DNA from: Streptomyces sp. CC53
GTDB lineage: Bacteria > Actinomycetota > Actinomycetes > Streptomycetales > Streptomycetaceae
Length of the DNA stretch: 51,448 nucleotides
Direction of reading: 5' to 3'
NCBI RefSeq assembly: GCF_001865245.1
Contig: NZ_MKXB01000193.1
Location: 1-51,448, forward strand
Shown here: positions 8,661 to 16,988 of the stretch, one piece after another
Layout: each line of letters starts with the position of its first letter
Numbering within the stretch: position 1 is the first letter of the stretch
Notes under the pieces: model-generated
Seen by the model: only the letters and a program-made list of their open reading frames with translations
Database searches by the model: none
What the model was told of the DNA's origin: nothing
Program-made: the position numbers and the translations under genes

Positions 8661-10478
8661 ATGCGCAGACCCCGCATACCCCATACCGCCCGCGGGTGCC
8701 TCCCCCTCCCCTTCCGGGTGCCGCCGGCGCGGCCGCGCAGCCTCGCCGGGCAGCTCTTCGCGATGCAGGTGGTGCTGGTGGCCGCGATCGTGGCCGGGTA
8801 CGCGGTGTTCGTGTACGTCACGGACCGCGGGCAGGCGGAGGAGACCGCGCGGCGGCAGGTGACGGCGACGGCGCTGGCCGTGGCGCGCTCCCCCTCGGTG
8901 GTCGCTGCGGCCCGCTCCGAGCAGCCGACGGCCCTCCTCCAGCCGTACGCCGATGCCCTGACCCGCGAGGGCGGCGTCACCTTCGTGGTGATCATGGCGC
9001 CGGACGGGACCCGCTGGACCCATCCCGAACCGGACCGGATCGGCGGGACGTACCTCGGCCACATCGGCGCCGCCCAGCGGGGCGGGACGCTGACGGAGAC
9101 GTACGAGGGGACGCTCGGCCCGTCCGTGCGGACGGTCACACCGGTGTGGAGCCGGGACCGGATCGTCGGCCTGGTGAGCGCCGGCATCACCATCGACCGG
9201 ATCAGCGCACAGGTGCGCCGGCAGGTGGCGGCGCTGCTCGGGGTGGCGGGGGGCGCGCTCGCGCTGGGCGGCGCCGGCACGTACGTGATCAACGCGCGGC
9301 TGCGCCGGCACACCCACGGCATGAACGCGGCCGAGCTGAGCGCGATGCACGACTACCACGAGGCCGCACTGCACGCGGTGCGCGAGGGCCTGGTGATGCT
9401 CGACGCGCGGCGGCGGGTCGCGCTGGTCAACGACGGGGCCCGTGAGCTTCTCGGGCTCGCCGACCGGGACGTGGTCGGTGAGCCCGTGACGGCGCTGGGG
9501 CTGCCGGCCTCCCTGACGGGTGCGCTGCTCGACGACGCTCCGCGCCAGGACGAACTGCACCTGACGGCCGACCGGGTGCTCGTGGTGTCCACCCGTCCGG
9601 TGGTCGGAGGGCGGCGCAGGGGCACGGTCGCGACCCTCCGCGACCACACCGAACTTCAGGCTTTGTCTGGCGAGTTGGACTCGGAGCGCGGGTTCACCAA
9701 GGCGCTGCGGGCGCAGGCCCACGAGGCGGCGAACCGGCTGCACACGGTGGTGTCGCTCATCGAACTGGGGCGGGCGGACGAGGCCGTCGGGTTCGCCACG
9801 GCGGAGCTGGAGCTGGCGCAGGTGCTGACGGACCGGGTGGTCGCGGCGGTGGGCGAACCGGTGCTCGCGGCGCTGCTGCTGGGCAAGTCGGCGCAGGCGA
9901 GCGAGCGTGGTGTGGAGCTGGTCCTGACCGAGGAGAGCCGGATCGACGACGGGGTGCTGCCGGAGGGGCTGCCGTCCCGCGACCTGGTGACGGTCCTCGG
10001 CAATCTGGTCGACAACGCGGTGGAGGCGGCGCAGGGTTCGGAAGCGCCGCGGGTGGAGGTGACGGCGCGGGTGACGGACGACGTGCTGCTGCTGCGGGTG
10101 TGCGACAGCGGTCCCGGCGTCGCCGACGAGGACACCGAGGCGGTGTTCCGGCGCGGCTGGTCGACGCGGGGCGACGGGCGGGGCATCGGCCTCGCGCTGG
10201 TCCGGCAGGCCGCGCACCGGGCGGGTGGCACGGTGGAGCTGGGGCGGGGACCGGACGGCGGCGCCGCGTTCACCGTGCGGCTGCCGCTGTCGGCCGGGCG
10301 CCCGGCCGGTCCGGACGCGTCACACGCGGCCGGAGCGCGTCCCCCGCGCGCGGCTCGCGCGGACGTCGGAGAGCCGGTGGGCAGGGGCCGCGGGGGCGCG
10401 GCGGACGGGGTCGGGGACGCCCCGGCGCGGGGCCGTCCGAAGGGTCCGGCCGGGGCGGGCGCGGAGGCCGGGCGGTGA
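8661..10478 (+). CDS. dctS: Sensor histidine kinase, DctS/DcuS/CitA class
   Basis: 605 aa membrane kinase. First TM segment at about 34-55 (AMQVVLVAAIVAGYAVFV), a periplasmic PAS-like (PDC) sensor domain to about 190, second TM at about 191-213, a cytoplasmic PAS domain (ALHAVREGLVMLDARRR), then the kinase. The phospho-accepting His is H354 in AQAHEAANRLHTV, typical of the class that senses dicarboxylates or citrate. N box GNLVDNAVEA and G boxes DSGPGV and GRGIGLALV follow. The C-terminal ~70 residues are a low-complexity Gly/Ala/Arg tail. The ATG at 8661 lacks a clear ribosome site; translation may be leaderless. Its stop overlaps the dctR start by 4 nt (GTGA), so the pair is translationally coupled. 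Confidence 0.9.
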   Translation: MRRPRIPHTARGCLPLPFRVPPARPRSLAGQLFAMQVVLVAAIVAGYAVFVYVTDRGQAEETARRQVTATALAVARSPSVVAAARSEQPTALLQPYADALTREGGVTFVVIMAPDGTRWTHPEPDRIGGTYLGHIGAAQRGGTLTETYEGTLGPSVRTVTPVWSRDRIVGLVSAGITIDRISAQVRRQVAALLGVAGGALALGGAGTYVINARLRRHTHGMNAAELSAMHDYHEAALHAVREGLVMLDARRRVALVNDGARELLGLADRDVVGEPVTALGLPASLTGALLDDAPRQDELHLTADRVLVVSTRPVVGGRRRGTVATLRDHTELQALSGELDSERGFTKALRAQAHEAANRLHTVVSLIELGRADEAVGFATAELELAQVLTDRVVAAVGEPVLAALLLGKSAQASERGVELVLTEESRIDDGVLPEGLPSRDLVTVLGNLVDNAVEAAQGSEAPRVEVTARVTDDVLLLRVCDSGPGVADEDTEAVFRRGWSTRGDGRGIGLALVRQAAHRAGGTVELGRGPDGGAAFTVRLPLSAGRPAGPDASHAAGARPPRAARADVGEPVGRGRGGAADGVGDAPARGRPKGPAGAGAEAGR

Positions 10479-11185
10479 GCGGGGCGAGCGGCCCCGCCGC
10501 GGGGATCCGTGTGCTCGTCGTGGAGGACGACCCGGTCGCGGCGGACGCCCATGCGCTGTACGTGGGCCGGGTGCCCGGGTTCCGCGTGGTCGGCACGGCC
10601 CACTCGCGGGCCGCCGCGTTCCGGCTGCTGGAGCGCACCGCCGTCGACCTGATCCTGCTGGACCTGTACCTGCCGGACGGGCACGGCCTGCAACTGCTGC
10701 GGGCGCTGCGCGCCGGCGGGCACATGGCGGACGTCATCGCGGTGACCTCGGCGCGGGACCTGGCCGTCGTACGGGAGGGCGTGGCGCTGGGCGTCGTGCA
10801 GTACGTGCTGAAGCCGTTCGCCTTCGCGACGCTTCGGGACCGGTTGGGCCGGTACGCGGAGTTCCGCGGCGCGGCCGGGGAGGCCGCGGGCCAGGACGAG
10901 GTGGACCGGGCGCTCGCCGCGCTGCGCGCCCCGCAGCCCGCCGCCCTGCCCAAGGGGCTGAGCGCGCCGACCCTGGCGGCGGTCACGCACAGTCTGCGCG
11001 AGGCCCCGGAGGGGCTGACGGCAGCCGAGGTGGGCTCGGAGGTGGGCGTCTCGCGGATCACTGCGCGCCGCTACCTGGAGCACCTCGTCACGGCGGGCCG
11101 TGCCGCGCGCACGCCGCAGTACGGGCAGGTCGGGCGGCCGGAGCTGCAGTACCGCTGGATCCGGGGCACGATCCGGCCCGGTTAG
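10475..11185 (+). CDS. dctR: Response regulator, DctR/DcuR/CitB class
   Basis: 236 aa. The receiver domain starts at VLVVEDDPVAADAH; the phospho-acceptor is Asp63 in LILLDLYLPDGHG, with the conserved Thr in VTSARD and Lys in QYVLKPFAF. The C-terminal output domain is winged-helix like, with GLTAAEVGSEVGVSRITARR as helix-turn-helix, matching the CitB family rather than NarL or OmpR. The start is the GTG at 10475, overlapping the dctS stop. It is the partner of the preceding kinase and likely activates the divergent dctA promoter on dicarboxylate. Confidence 0.9.
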   Translation: MSGASGPAAGIRVLVVEDDPVAADAHALYVGRVPGFRVVGTAHSRAAAFRLLERTAVDLILLDLYLPDGHGLQLLRALRAGGHMADVIAVTSARDLAVVREGVALGVVQYVLKPFAFATLRDRLGRYAEFRGAAGEAAGQDEVDRALAALRAPQPAALPKGLSAPTLAAVTHSLREAPEGLTAAEVGSEVGVSRITARRYLEHLVTAGRAARTPQYGQVGRPELQYRWIRGTIRPG

Positions 11186-11309
11186 GGTCGTGACGCACGC
11201 GTGGCCACGAGTCGTGCGAGCCGCACGAGCCGGGCCTTCTGGACGTTCCTCCAACGTTCCGCGTTGTCCGAACGCACCGTAGCCAGCCGTCACCCTGCGC
11301 ACCTAGCTT

Positions 11310-12005
11310 GTGCGCGTGCACCCGTCTCCCCCTTCCTCCCCGACTCCCCCGTTCAACGCCCTGGCCGCGCGCCGCCTGCGCGAGGGCCTCGGCATGCTGC
11401 CCGGCCACGTGGCGTACGGGCTGCGCGCCCAGTACGGGCTGCACGTGCCGCCCGACACCGTCGTCGCGTGGGAGCGCGGGCTGGCCCGCCCCGACACCCG
11501 GGAGCTCACCGCCCTCGCGGGGGTGCTGTGGTGCTCGCCCGGCGACCTGATCGCCACCGCCACCACGCTGCGGGAGCACCGCATCGCCCGCGGGCTGGCC
11601 CCGGACGAGCTGGCGCGCAGGGTCGGGGTGGAGTCCCGGGCGTACCTGAGGATGGAGGAGACCGGCCGCTGGCGGGGCAACGAGCGGCAGACGGCCGCGC
11701 TCGCCGAGGTGCTGGGGCTCGGCCCGCGCGAACTGCTGGCAGCGACGGGGAAGGACGCCGAACTGGCCGAGGTGCTGCGGGACGCGGCGACGACCCGCTG
11801 GCAGGCGTACGTGAAGCCGGCGGCCCGGCTGCTGCCGATGGACCGCCCGCACCTGGAGGAGGTGCTCCAGCGGTTGCACGCGGACTACCAGGCGCGCATG
11901 GTCGCCACGTACAGCTGGGGCGACTCCGGCGGCAGCGGCGGCGAGGCCGGGCGGGACTACCTGGAGCGGATCGTCGACCACTTCTGGGCGCTGGCCGGGC
12001 CGTAG
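11310..12005 (+). CDS. HTH (XRE-like) transcriptional regulator
   Basis: 231 aa. The N-terminal half looks like two XRE-type helical units in tandem: VPPDTVVAWERGLARPDTRE (about 48-67) and LAPDELARRVGVESRAYLRM (about 96-115). The second half is helical with no recognised effector fold. GTG at 11310 has no ribosome site; TAGCTT (11304-11309) is a good -10 placed to start RNA near 11316, where an in-frame GTG also lies, so leaderless translation from 11316 is possible. The gene is convergent with pfkA and, from memory, a small HTH gene accompanies pfkA in other Streptomyces. Target genes unknown. Confidence 0.8.
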   Translation: MRVHPSPPSSPTPPFNALAARRLREGLGMLPGHVAYGLRAQYGLHVPPDTVVAWERGLARPDTRELTALAGVLWCSPGDLIATATTLREHRIARGLAPDELARRVGVESRAYLRMEETGRWRGNERQTAALAEVLGLGPRELLAATGKDAELAEVLRDAATTRWQAYVKPAARLLPMDRPHLEEVLQRLHADYQARMVATYSWGDSGGSGGEAGRDYLERIVDHFWALAGP

Positions 12006-12178
12006 CCGGGACGCCCGGCGGGTGGCGGCACGCGGGCCCGCCGGACTGCGCCTCCCGGCAGGGCCGGCAGGCGGTGACCGCCTCCCGGGTACGCCCGGGA
12101 CGGCGGCGGCACACACGGGGCCACCGAGCCGGGCCGTCCGGCCGGTCCCTCCCGGATCGGCGGGCACGCACGCGGAGC

Positions 12179-12212
12179 GCCGGCCGCCGGACACCCGCGC
12201 CCGGCGGCCGGC
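12179..12212. terminator. 12-bp hairpin between convergent HTH gene and pfkA
   Basis: Arms 12179-12190 and 12201-12212 pair perfectly over a 10-nt loop. The 236-bp convergent gap also holds a small dyad, GGCGGTGACCGCC (12071-12083), but no gene. The larger hairpin most likely ends pfkA transcripts from the right and HTH transcripts from the left. Confidence 0.65.
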
Positions 12213-12241
12213 CCTGCACGCGGTGGGCCGCCGCGCCTGCG

Positions 12242-13267
12242 TCAGAAGACGGACTCGGCTTCCGCCATGCGGTCCTCCGGGACCCGCTTCAGCTCGGTCG
12301 TGGCCTCCGCCAGCGGCACCATCTCGATGGCCGTCCCGCGCAGGGCCGTCATCCTGCCGTAGTCGCCGCGGTGCGCGGCCTCCACCGCGTGCCAGCCGAA
12401 GCGGGTGGCGAGGACCCGGTCGTACGCGGTCGGGGTGCCGCCGCGCTGGACGTGGCCGAGGATGACCGGGCGGGCCTCCTTGCCGAGGCGCCGCTCCAGT
12501 TCCTTCGCGAGCCGGGTGCCGATGCCCTGGAAGCGTTCGTGGCCGTACTGGTCGATCTCGCCCTTGGCGTAGTCCATGGTGCCGTCGGCGGGGTGCGCGC
12601 CCTCGGCGACGCAGACCACGGCGAACTTCTTGCCGCGGGCGAACCGCTCCTCGACCATCTTCACGAGGTCGGCGGGGTCGAAGGCCCGCTCGGGCAGGCA
12701 GATGCCGTGCGCGCCGGCCGCCATGCCGGACTCCAGCGCGATCCAGCCCGCGTGACGGCCCATGACCTCGACGACCATGACCCGCTGGTGGGACTCGGCG
12801 GTGGTCTTGAGGCGGTCCATGGCCTCGGTCGCGACCATGACGGCGGTGTCGAAGCCGAAGGTGCGGTCCGTGGAGGAGATGTCGTTGTCGATGGTCTTCG
12901 GCACGCCGACGACCGGCATGCCGGCGTCGGACAGGATGCGGGCCGCGGTGAGGGTGCCCTCGCCGCCGATCGGGATGAGGACGTCGAGACCGTACCGCCG
13001 CTGAAGTTCGCCGCAGTTCTCGGCCGCCTCGGCGAGCCGGGACCGCTCCAGGCGGGAGGAGCCGAGGATGGTGCCGCCGCGGGCGAGGATGCCGCTGACC
13101 TCGTTGAGGTCGAGCGGGCGGTAGTGGCCGTCGAGGAGGCCCTTGAAGCCGTCCTCGAAGCCGATGACCTCGTCGCCGTGGCCGGTGAGCGCCCGGTGCA
13201 CGACCGACCGGATGACGGCGTTCAGGCCGGGGCAGTCGCCGCCTGCGGTGAGAACTCCGATACGCAT
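12242..13267 (-). CDS. pfkA: ATP-dependent 6-phosphofructokinase
   Basis: 341 aa; phosphorylates fructose-6-phosphate to fructose-1,6-bisphosphate, the committed glycolytic step. Motifs: TAGGDCPGLNAVIR at the N terminus (phosphate-binding loop), IPIGGEGTLTAARIL at 99-112, PKTIDNDISSTDRTFGFDTA at 123-142 with the catalytic Asp. Gly104 predicts ATP rather than pyrophosphate as donor, while Lys124 is the residue seen in PPi-type enzymes. This G104/K124 mix is typical of actinobacterial PfkA. ATG at 13267 has AGGAG 10 nt upstream. It is divergent from pta-ackA and near pyk, so the two control steps of glycolysis and acetate overflow are clustered. Confidence 0.95.
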   Translation of the reverse strand: MRIGVLTAGGDCPGLNAVIRSVVHRALTGHGDEVIGFEDGFKGLLDGHYRPLDLNEVSGILARGGTILGSSRLERSRLAEAAENCGELQRRYGLDVLIPIGGEGTLTAARILSDAGMPVVGVPKTIDNDISSTDRTFGFDTAVMVATEAMDRLKTTAESHQRVMVVEVMGRHAGWIALESGMAAGAHGICLPERAFDPADLVKMVEERFARGKKFAVVCVAEGAHPADGTMDYAKGEIDQYGHERFQGIGTRLAKELERRLGKEARPVILGHVQRGGTPTAYDRVLATRFGWHAVEAAHRGDYGRMTALRGTAIEMVPLAEATTELKRVPEDRMAEAESVF

Positions 13268-13425
13268 CGTGCTGTGTCTCCTGCTCGTAGTCGGACGTCG
13301 GGGGGCTTCCCGGATTGTCCCACGGTGCATGGACCCGGGGTGCTCGCAGCGGGCGGTGCGGGCCCCTGGTCCCGGCCGGCGTGGACCATACGGCCTTGCG
13401 TTCCCCACCCGAACACCCGGCAAGC

Positions 13426-13454
13426 GCTCTACCCATTCGGAGGGGTATTGTCAA
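13426..13454 (-). promoter_or_regulatory. Candidate pfkA promoter
   Basis: On the minus strand TTGACA (13454-13449) and TAGAGC (13431-13426) are spaced by exactly 17 nt, a good vegetative-type promoter. Predicted start is near 13419, leaving a leader of about 150 nt before the ATG at 13267. The pta promoter must share this 267-bp divergent region, but I see no equally good plus-strand pair. Confidence 0.55.
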
Positions 13455-13534
13455 GAGGGTATGGCTGCCTCTTCGGGGTGTTTTCCGCCCGTACGGAGCC
13501 ACGGACCGACACGGCGAAGACAGGGGAGCAGGGC

Positions 13535-15613
13535 GTGGCGCGCAGCGTGTACGTGACCGGGATCGACCGCGGGGACGGCCGCCAGGTCGTGGAGCTGGGG
13601 GTCATGGAACTCCTGACCCGCCAGGTGGACCGGGTGGGGGTGTTCCGCCCGCTGGTGCACGGCGGCCCCGACCGCCTCTTCGACCTGCTGCGCGCCCGCT
13701 ACCGGCTCGCGCAGGACCCGGCGTCCGTGTACGGCATGGACTACGTGACGGCTTCCGACCTCCAGGCGGAGCAGGGCACGGACGCACTGGTGTCGCGCGT
13801 GGTGGAGCGGTACCACGCGGTGGCGCGGGACTACGAGGCCGTGCTCGTCCTGGGCACCGACTTCGCCGACACTCAGCTGCCGGACGAGCTCGCGCTGAAC
13901 GCGCGCCTGGCCAACGAGTTCGGCGCGGCTGTCATCCCCGTCGTGGGCGGCAAGGGGTTGCCGGCCGAGCAGGTGCGCGCCGAGACCCGCAACGCGTTCC
14001 GCGCGTACGAGGGGCTGGGCTGCGACGTCCTCGCGATGATCACCAACCGGGTGGCGCCCGAGGACCGCGAGGTCATATCCGAGCGGCTGTCGGCCCGCCT
14101 GCCCGTGCCCTGCTACGTACTGCCCGACGACGCTTCCCTCGCCGCGCCGACGGTCGCGCAGATCACCCAGGCGCTGGGCGCGAAGGTGGTGCTGGGCGAC
14201 GGTTCGGGGCTGGCGCGGGACGCCCTCGACTTCGTCTTCGGCGGGGCGACGCTGCCGAACTTCCTGCACGCCCTGACCCCCGGGTGCCTCGTCGTCACCC
14301 CCGGCGACCGCGCCGACCTGGTGGTGGGCGCGCTGGCCGCCCACTCGGCGGGGACGCCACCCATCGCGGGGGTGCTGCTGACGCTGAACGAGCAGCCCGG
14401 CGAGGAGATCCTCACGCTGGCCTCCCGGCTCGCCCCGGGCACGCCGGTCATCTCGGTGCCGGGCAACAGCTTCCCGACGGCCGCCGAACTGTTCGCGCTG
14501 GAGGGCAAGCTGAACGCGGCGACCCCGCGCAAGGCCGAGACCGCGCTCGGCCTGTTCGAGCGGCACGTGGACACCGCCGACCTGGTGAAGCGGCTGTCCG
14601 TGGCGCGCAGCGGCCGGGTCACCCCGATGATGTTCGAGCACGAGCTGCTGGAGCAGGCCCGGGCCGGCCGACGCCGGGTGGTGCTGCCGGAGGGCCTGGA
14701 GGAGCGCGTGCTGCGCGCCGCCGACGTCCTCGTCCGCCGGGACGTGTGCGACCTGACGCTGCTCGGGGACCCCGAGCTGATCCGCAGGAAGGCCGCGGAC
14801 CTGAGCATCGACCTGGGCGGGAGCCTGCTCGTCGACCCGTCCGCGTCCGAGCTGCGGCAGCGGTTCGCCGAGCGGTACGCCGCGCTGCGGGCCCACCGGG
14901 GCGTGACGGTGGAGCTGGCGTACGACGTGGTGTCGGACGTGAACTACTTCGGCACGCTGATGGTGCAGGAGGGCCTCGCGGACGGCATGGTGTCCGGCTC
15001 GGTGCACTCGACCGCCGCCACCATCCGCCCCGCGTTCGAGATCATCAAGACCAAGCCGGGGGCCTCGATCGTGTCGTCGGTGTTCTTCATGTGCCTGGCC
15101 GACCGGGTACTCGTGTACGGGGACTGCGCGGTCAACCCGGACCCGGACGCCGAGCAGCTCGCCGACATCGCCGTGCAGTCGGCGGCCACCGCGGCCCGCT
15201 TCGGCGTGGAGCCGCGGATCGCGATGCTGTCGTACTCGACGGGCAGCTCCGGCTCGGGTGCCGACGTGGACAAGGTCCGGGAGGCGACGAAGCTCGTGCG
15301 CGCGGCCCGGCCCGAACTGATGATCGAGGGTCCGATCCAGTACGACGCGGCCGTCGAGCCGTCGGTCGCGGCGACCAAGCTGCCGGACTCGGAGGTGGCG
15401 GGCCGGGCGACCGTGCTGATCTTCCCGGACCTGAACACCGGCAACAACACGTACAAGGCGGTGCAGCGCTCCGCCGGGGCCGTGGCGGTCGGCCCGGTGC
15501 TCCAGGGCCTGCGCAAGCCGGTGAACGACCTGTCGCGAGGCGCCCTCGTCAGCGACATCGTGAACACCGTCGCGATCACCGCGATCCAGGCCCAGTCCGC
15601 GCCCTCCGCGTGA
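13535..15613 (+). CDS. pta: Phosphate acetyltransferase, long form
   Basis: 692 aa; interconverts acetyl-CoA and acetyl-phosphate. Three parts: an N-terminal P-loop-like domain (about 1-210; VTGIDRGDGRQVVELGVMEL, where the Walker A is degenerate), a DRTGG-type middle domain (about 215-330; PNFLHALTPGCLVVTPGDRA), and the C-terminal catalytic PTA_PTB domain from RRVVLPEGLEERVLRAADVL, with ADGMVSGSVHSTAATIRPAF and LIFPDLNTGNNTYKAVQR. GTG at 13535 with GGGGAG 7 nt before it. ackA follows after 43 bp on the same strand, the usual acetate-overflow operon that makes ATP and controls acetyl-phosphate level. Confidence 0.96.
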   Translation: MARSVYVTGIDRGDGRQVVELGVMELLTRQVDRVGVFRPLVHGGPDRLFDLLRARYRLAQDPASVYGMDYVTASDLQAEQGTDALVSRVVERYHAVARDYEAVLVLGTDFADTQLPDELALNARLANEFGAAVIPVVGGKGLPAEQVRAETRNAFRAYEGLGCDVLAMITNRVAPEDREVISERLSARLPVPCYVLPDDASLAAPTVAQITQALGAKVVLGDGSGLARDALDFVFGGATLPNFLHALTPGCLVVTPGDRADLVVGALAAHSAGTPPIAGVLLTLNEQPGEEILTLASRLAPGTPVISVPGNSFPTAAELFALEGKLNAATPRKAETALGLFERHVDTADLVKRLSVARSGRVTPMMFEHELLEQARAGRRRVVLPEGLEERVLRAADVLVRRDVCDLTLLGDPELIRRKAADLSIDLGGSLLVDPSASELRQRFAERYAALRAHRGVTVELAYDVVSDVNYFGTLMVQEGLADGMVSGSVHSTAATIRPAFEIIKTKPGASIVSSVFFMCLADRVLVYGDCAVNPDPDAEQLADIAVQSAATAARFGVEPRIAMLSYSTGSSGSGADVDKVREATKLVRAARPELMIEGPIQYDAAVEPSVAATKLPDSEVAGRATVLIFPDLNTGNNTYKAVQRSAGAVAVGPVLQGLRKPVNDLSRGALVSDIVNTVAITAIQAQSAPSA

Positions 15614-15656
15614 CCGCCTTCCCGCACCCTCCCCTCCGACAGAAAGCCCCGCACCC

Positions 15657-16865
15657 GTGACCAGCGCCACCCGCGTCCTCGTCCTCAACTCCGGCTCCTC
15701 GTCGGTGAAGTACCAGCTCCTCGACATGGCCGACGACTCCCGGCTGGCCGCCGGCCTCGTCGAGCGCATCGGCGAGCCCGCCTCGCGGCTCGTCCACAGT
15801 CCGCTCGCGGGCGGCGGGGAGCGCCGCGAGCGCACCGGGGCGGTGCCGGACCACGCGGCGGCCCTGAAGGCCGTCGCGGAGGAGCTGGCCGCCGACGGGC
15901 TCGGCCTGGACTCGCCCGAACTGGCGGCCATCGGCCACCGGGTGGTGCACGGCGGCCTGCGGTTCACCGAGCCCACCGTGGTCACGGACGAGGTGCTGGC
16001 GGAGATCGAGCGGCTGGTGCCGGTGGCGCCGCTGCACAACCCGGCGAACATCACGGGCATCCGCACCGCGCAGGCGCTGCGCCCGGACCTGCCGCAGGTC
16101 GCCGTGTTCGACACGGCGTTCCACACGACGATGCCGGAGTACGCGGCGCGGTACGCCATCGACACCGAGGTGGCGGACGCCCACCGCATCCGCCGCTACG
16201 GCTTCCACGGCACGTCGCACGCGTACGTGTCCCGGGAGACGGCCCGGCTGCTGGGCAAGGACCCGTCCGAGGTGAACGTGATCGTGCTGCACCTGGGCAA
16301 CGGCGCCTCGGCCTCCGCGGTGGCGGGCGGCCGGTGCGTGGAGACGTCCATGGGGCTGACGCCGCTGGAGGGACTGGTGATGGGCACCCGGTCCGGGGAC
16401 GTGGACCCGGCGGTGGTGTTCCACCTGAAGCGGGTGGCCGGCATGTCGGTGGACGAGGTCGACGCGCTGCTGAACAAGCGCAGCGGGTTGATCGGCCTGT
16501 GCGGCGACAACGACATGCGGGAGATCCGCCGCCGCGTCGACGAGGGCGACGAGCGCGCCCGCCTGGCCTTCGACGTGTACGTGCACCGGCTGAAGAAGTA
16601 CATCGGCGCCTACTGCGCGGTGCTCGGCCGGGTGGACGCGGTGGCCTTCACGGCGGGTGTGGGTGAGAACGCGGCGCCGGTGCGGGAAGCTGCTGTGGAG
16701 GGCCTGGAGCCGCTGGGCCTGGCGGTCGACGCGGAGCGCAACGCCGTACGGTCCGGTGAGCCGCGGCTGATCTCACCGGAGGGTGCGCGCGTGGCGGTGG
16801 CGGTCGTGCCGACGGACGAGGAACTGGAGATCGCCCGCCAGACGTACTCGCTGGTAAACAACTGA
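15657..16865 (+). CDS. ackA: Acetate kinase
   Basis: 402 aa; acetyl-phosphate + ADP to acetate + ATP. ASKHA-fold motifs are all present: VLNSGSSSVKYQ (phosphate 1), GHRVVHGG, VFDTAFHTTMP, RRYGFHGTSHAYV (catalytic His), HLGNGASASAV (phosphate 2), MGTRSGDVDPAVVF and FTAGVGENAAPVRE (adenosine). The start is the GTG at 15657, seven codons before the conserved N terminus; the ribosome site is weak, suggesting coupling to pta 43 bp upstream. Length is normal. Confidence 0.96.
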   Translation: MTSATRVLVLNSGSSSVKYQLLDMADDSRLAAGLVERIGEPASRLVHSPLAGGGERRERTGAVPDHAAALKAVAEELAADGLGLDSPELAAIGHRVVHGGLRFTEPTVVTDEVLAEIERLVPVAPLHNPANITGIRTAQALRPDLPQVAVFDTAFHTTMPEYAARYAIDTEVADAHRIRRYGFHGTSHAYVSRETARLLGKDPSEVNVIVLHLGNGASASAVAGGRCVETSMGLTPLEGLVMGTRSGDVDPAVVFHLKRVAGMSVDEVDALLNKRSGLIGLCGDNDMREIRRRVDEGDERARLAFDVYVHRLKKYIGAYCAVLGRVDAVAFTAGVGENAAPVREAAVEGLEPLGLAVDAERNAVRSGEPRLISPEGARVAVAVVPTDEELEIARQTYSLVNN

Positions 16866-16936
16866 AAACAGGAAAAACGACGACGGGAAGAGAAGCTCAG
16901 AAGAACTCGGCTGAGCGGCCCCCCGCCCATTTGTAC

Positions 16937-16959
16937 ATTCCGCCAGCCGGAATATTCCG
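16937..16959. promoter_or_regulatory. ATTCCG/CGGAAT dyads upstream of pyk
   Basis: ATTCCG (16937-16942), five bases, then a perfect 12-bp palindrome CGGAATATTCCG (16948-16959). The three alternating half-sites lie 30-50 bp before the pyk start in the 123-bp ackA-pyk gap. This looks like an operator; the cognate factor is unknown. Confidence 0.45.
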
Positions 16960-16988
16960 CACAGAAACAAACCGATAGGATCCGCCTT

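Noticed and set aside
4868..9445. 1525-codon plus-strand open frame
   Set aside because: It is antisense to the YVTN and dctA genes over most of its length and exists because of GC-rich codon bias. Only its first part matches the frameshifted DUF6817-like gene.
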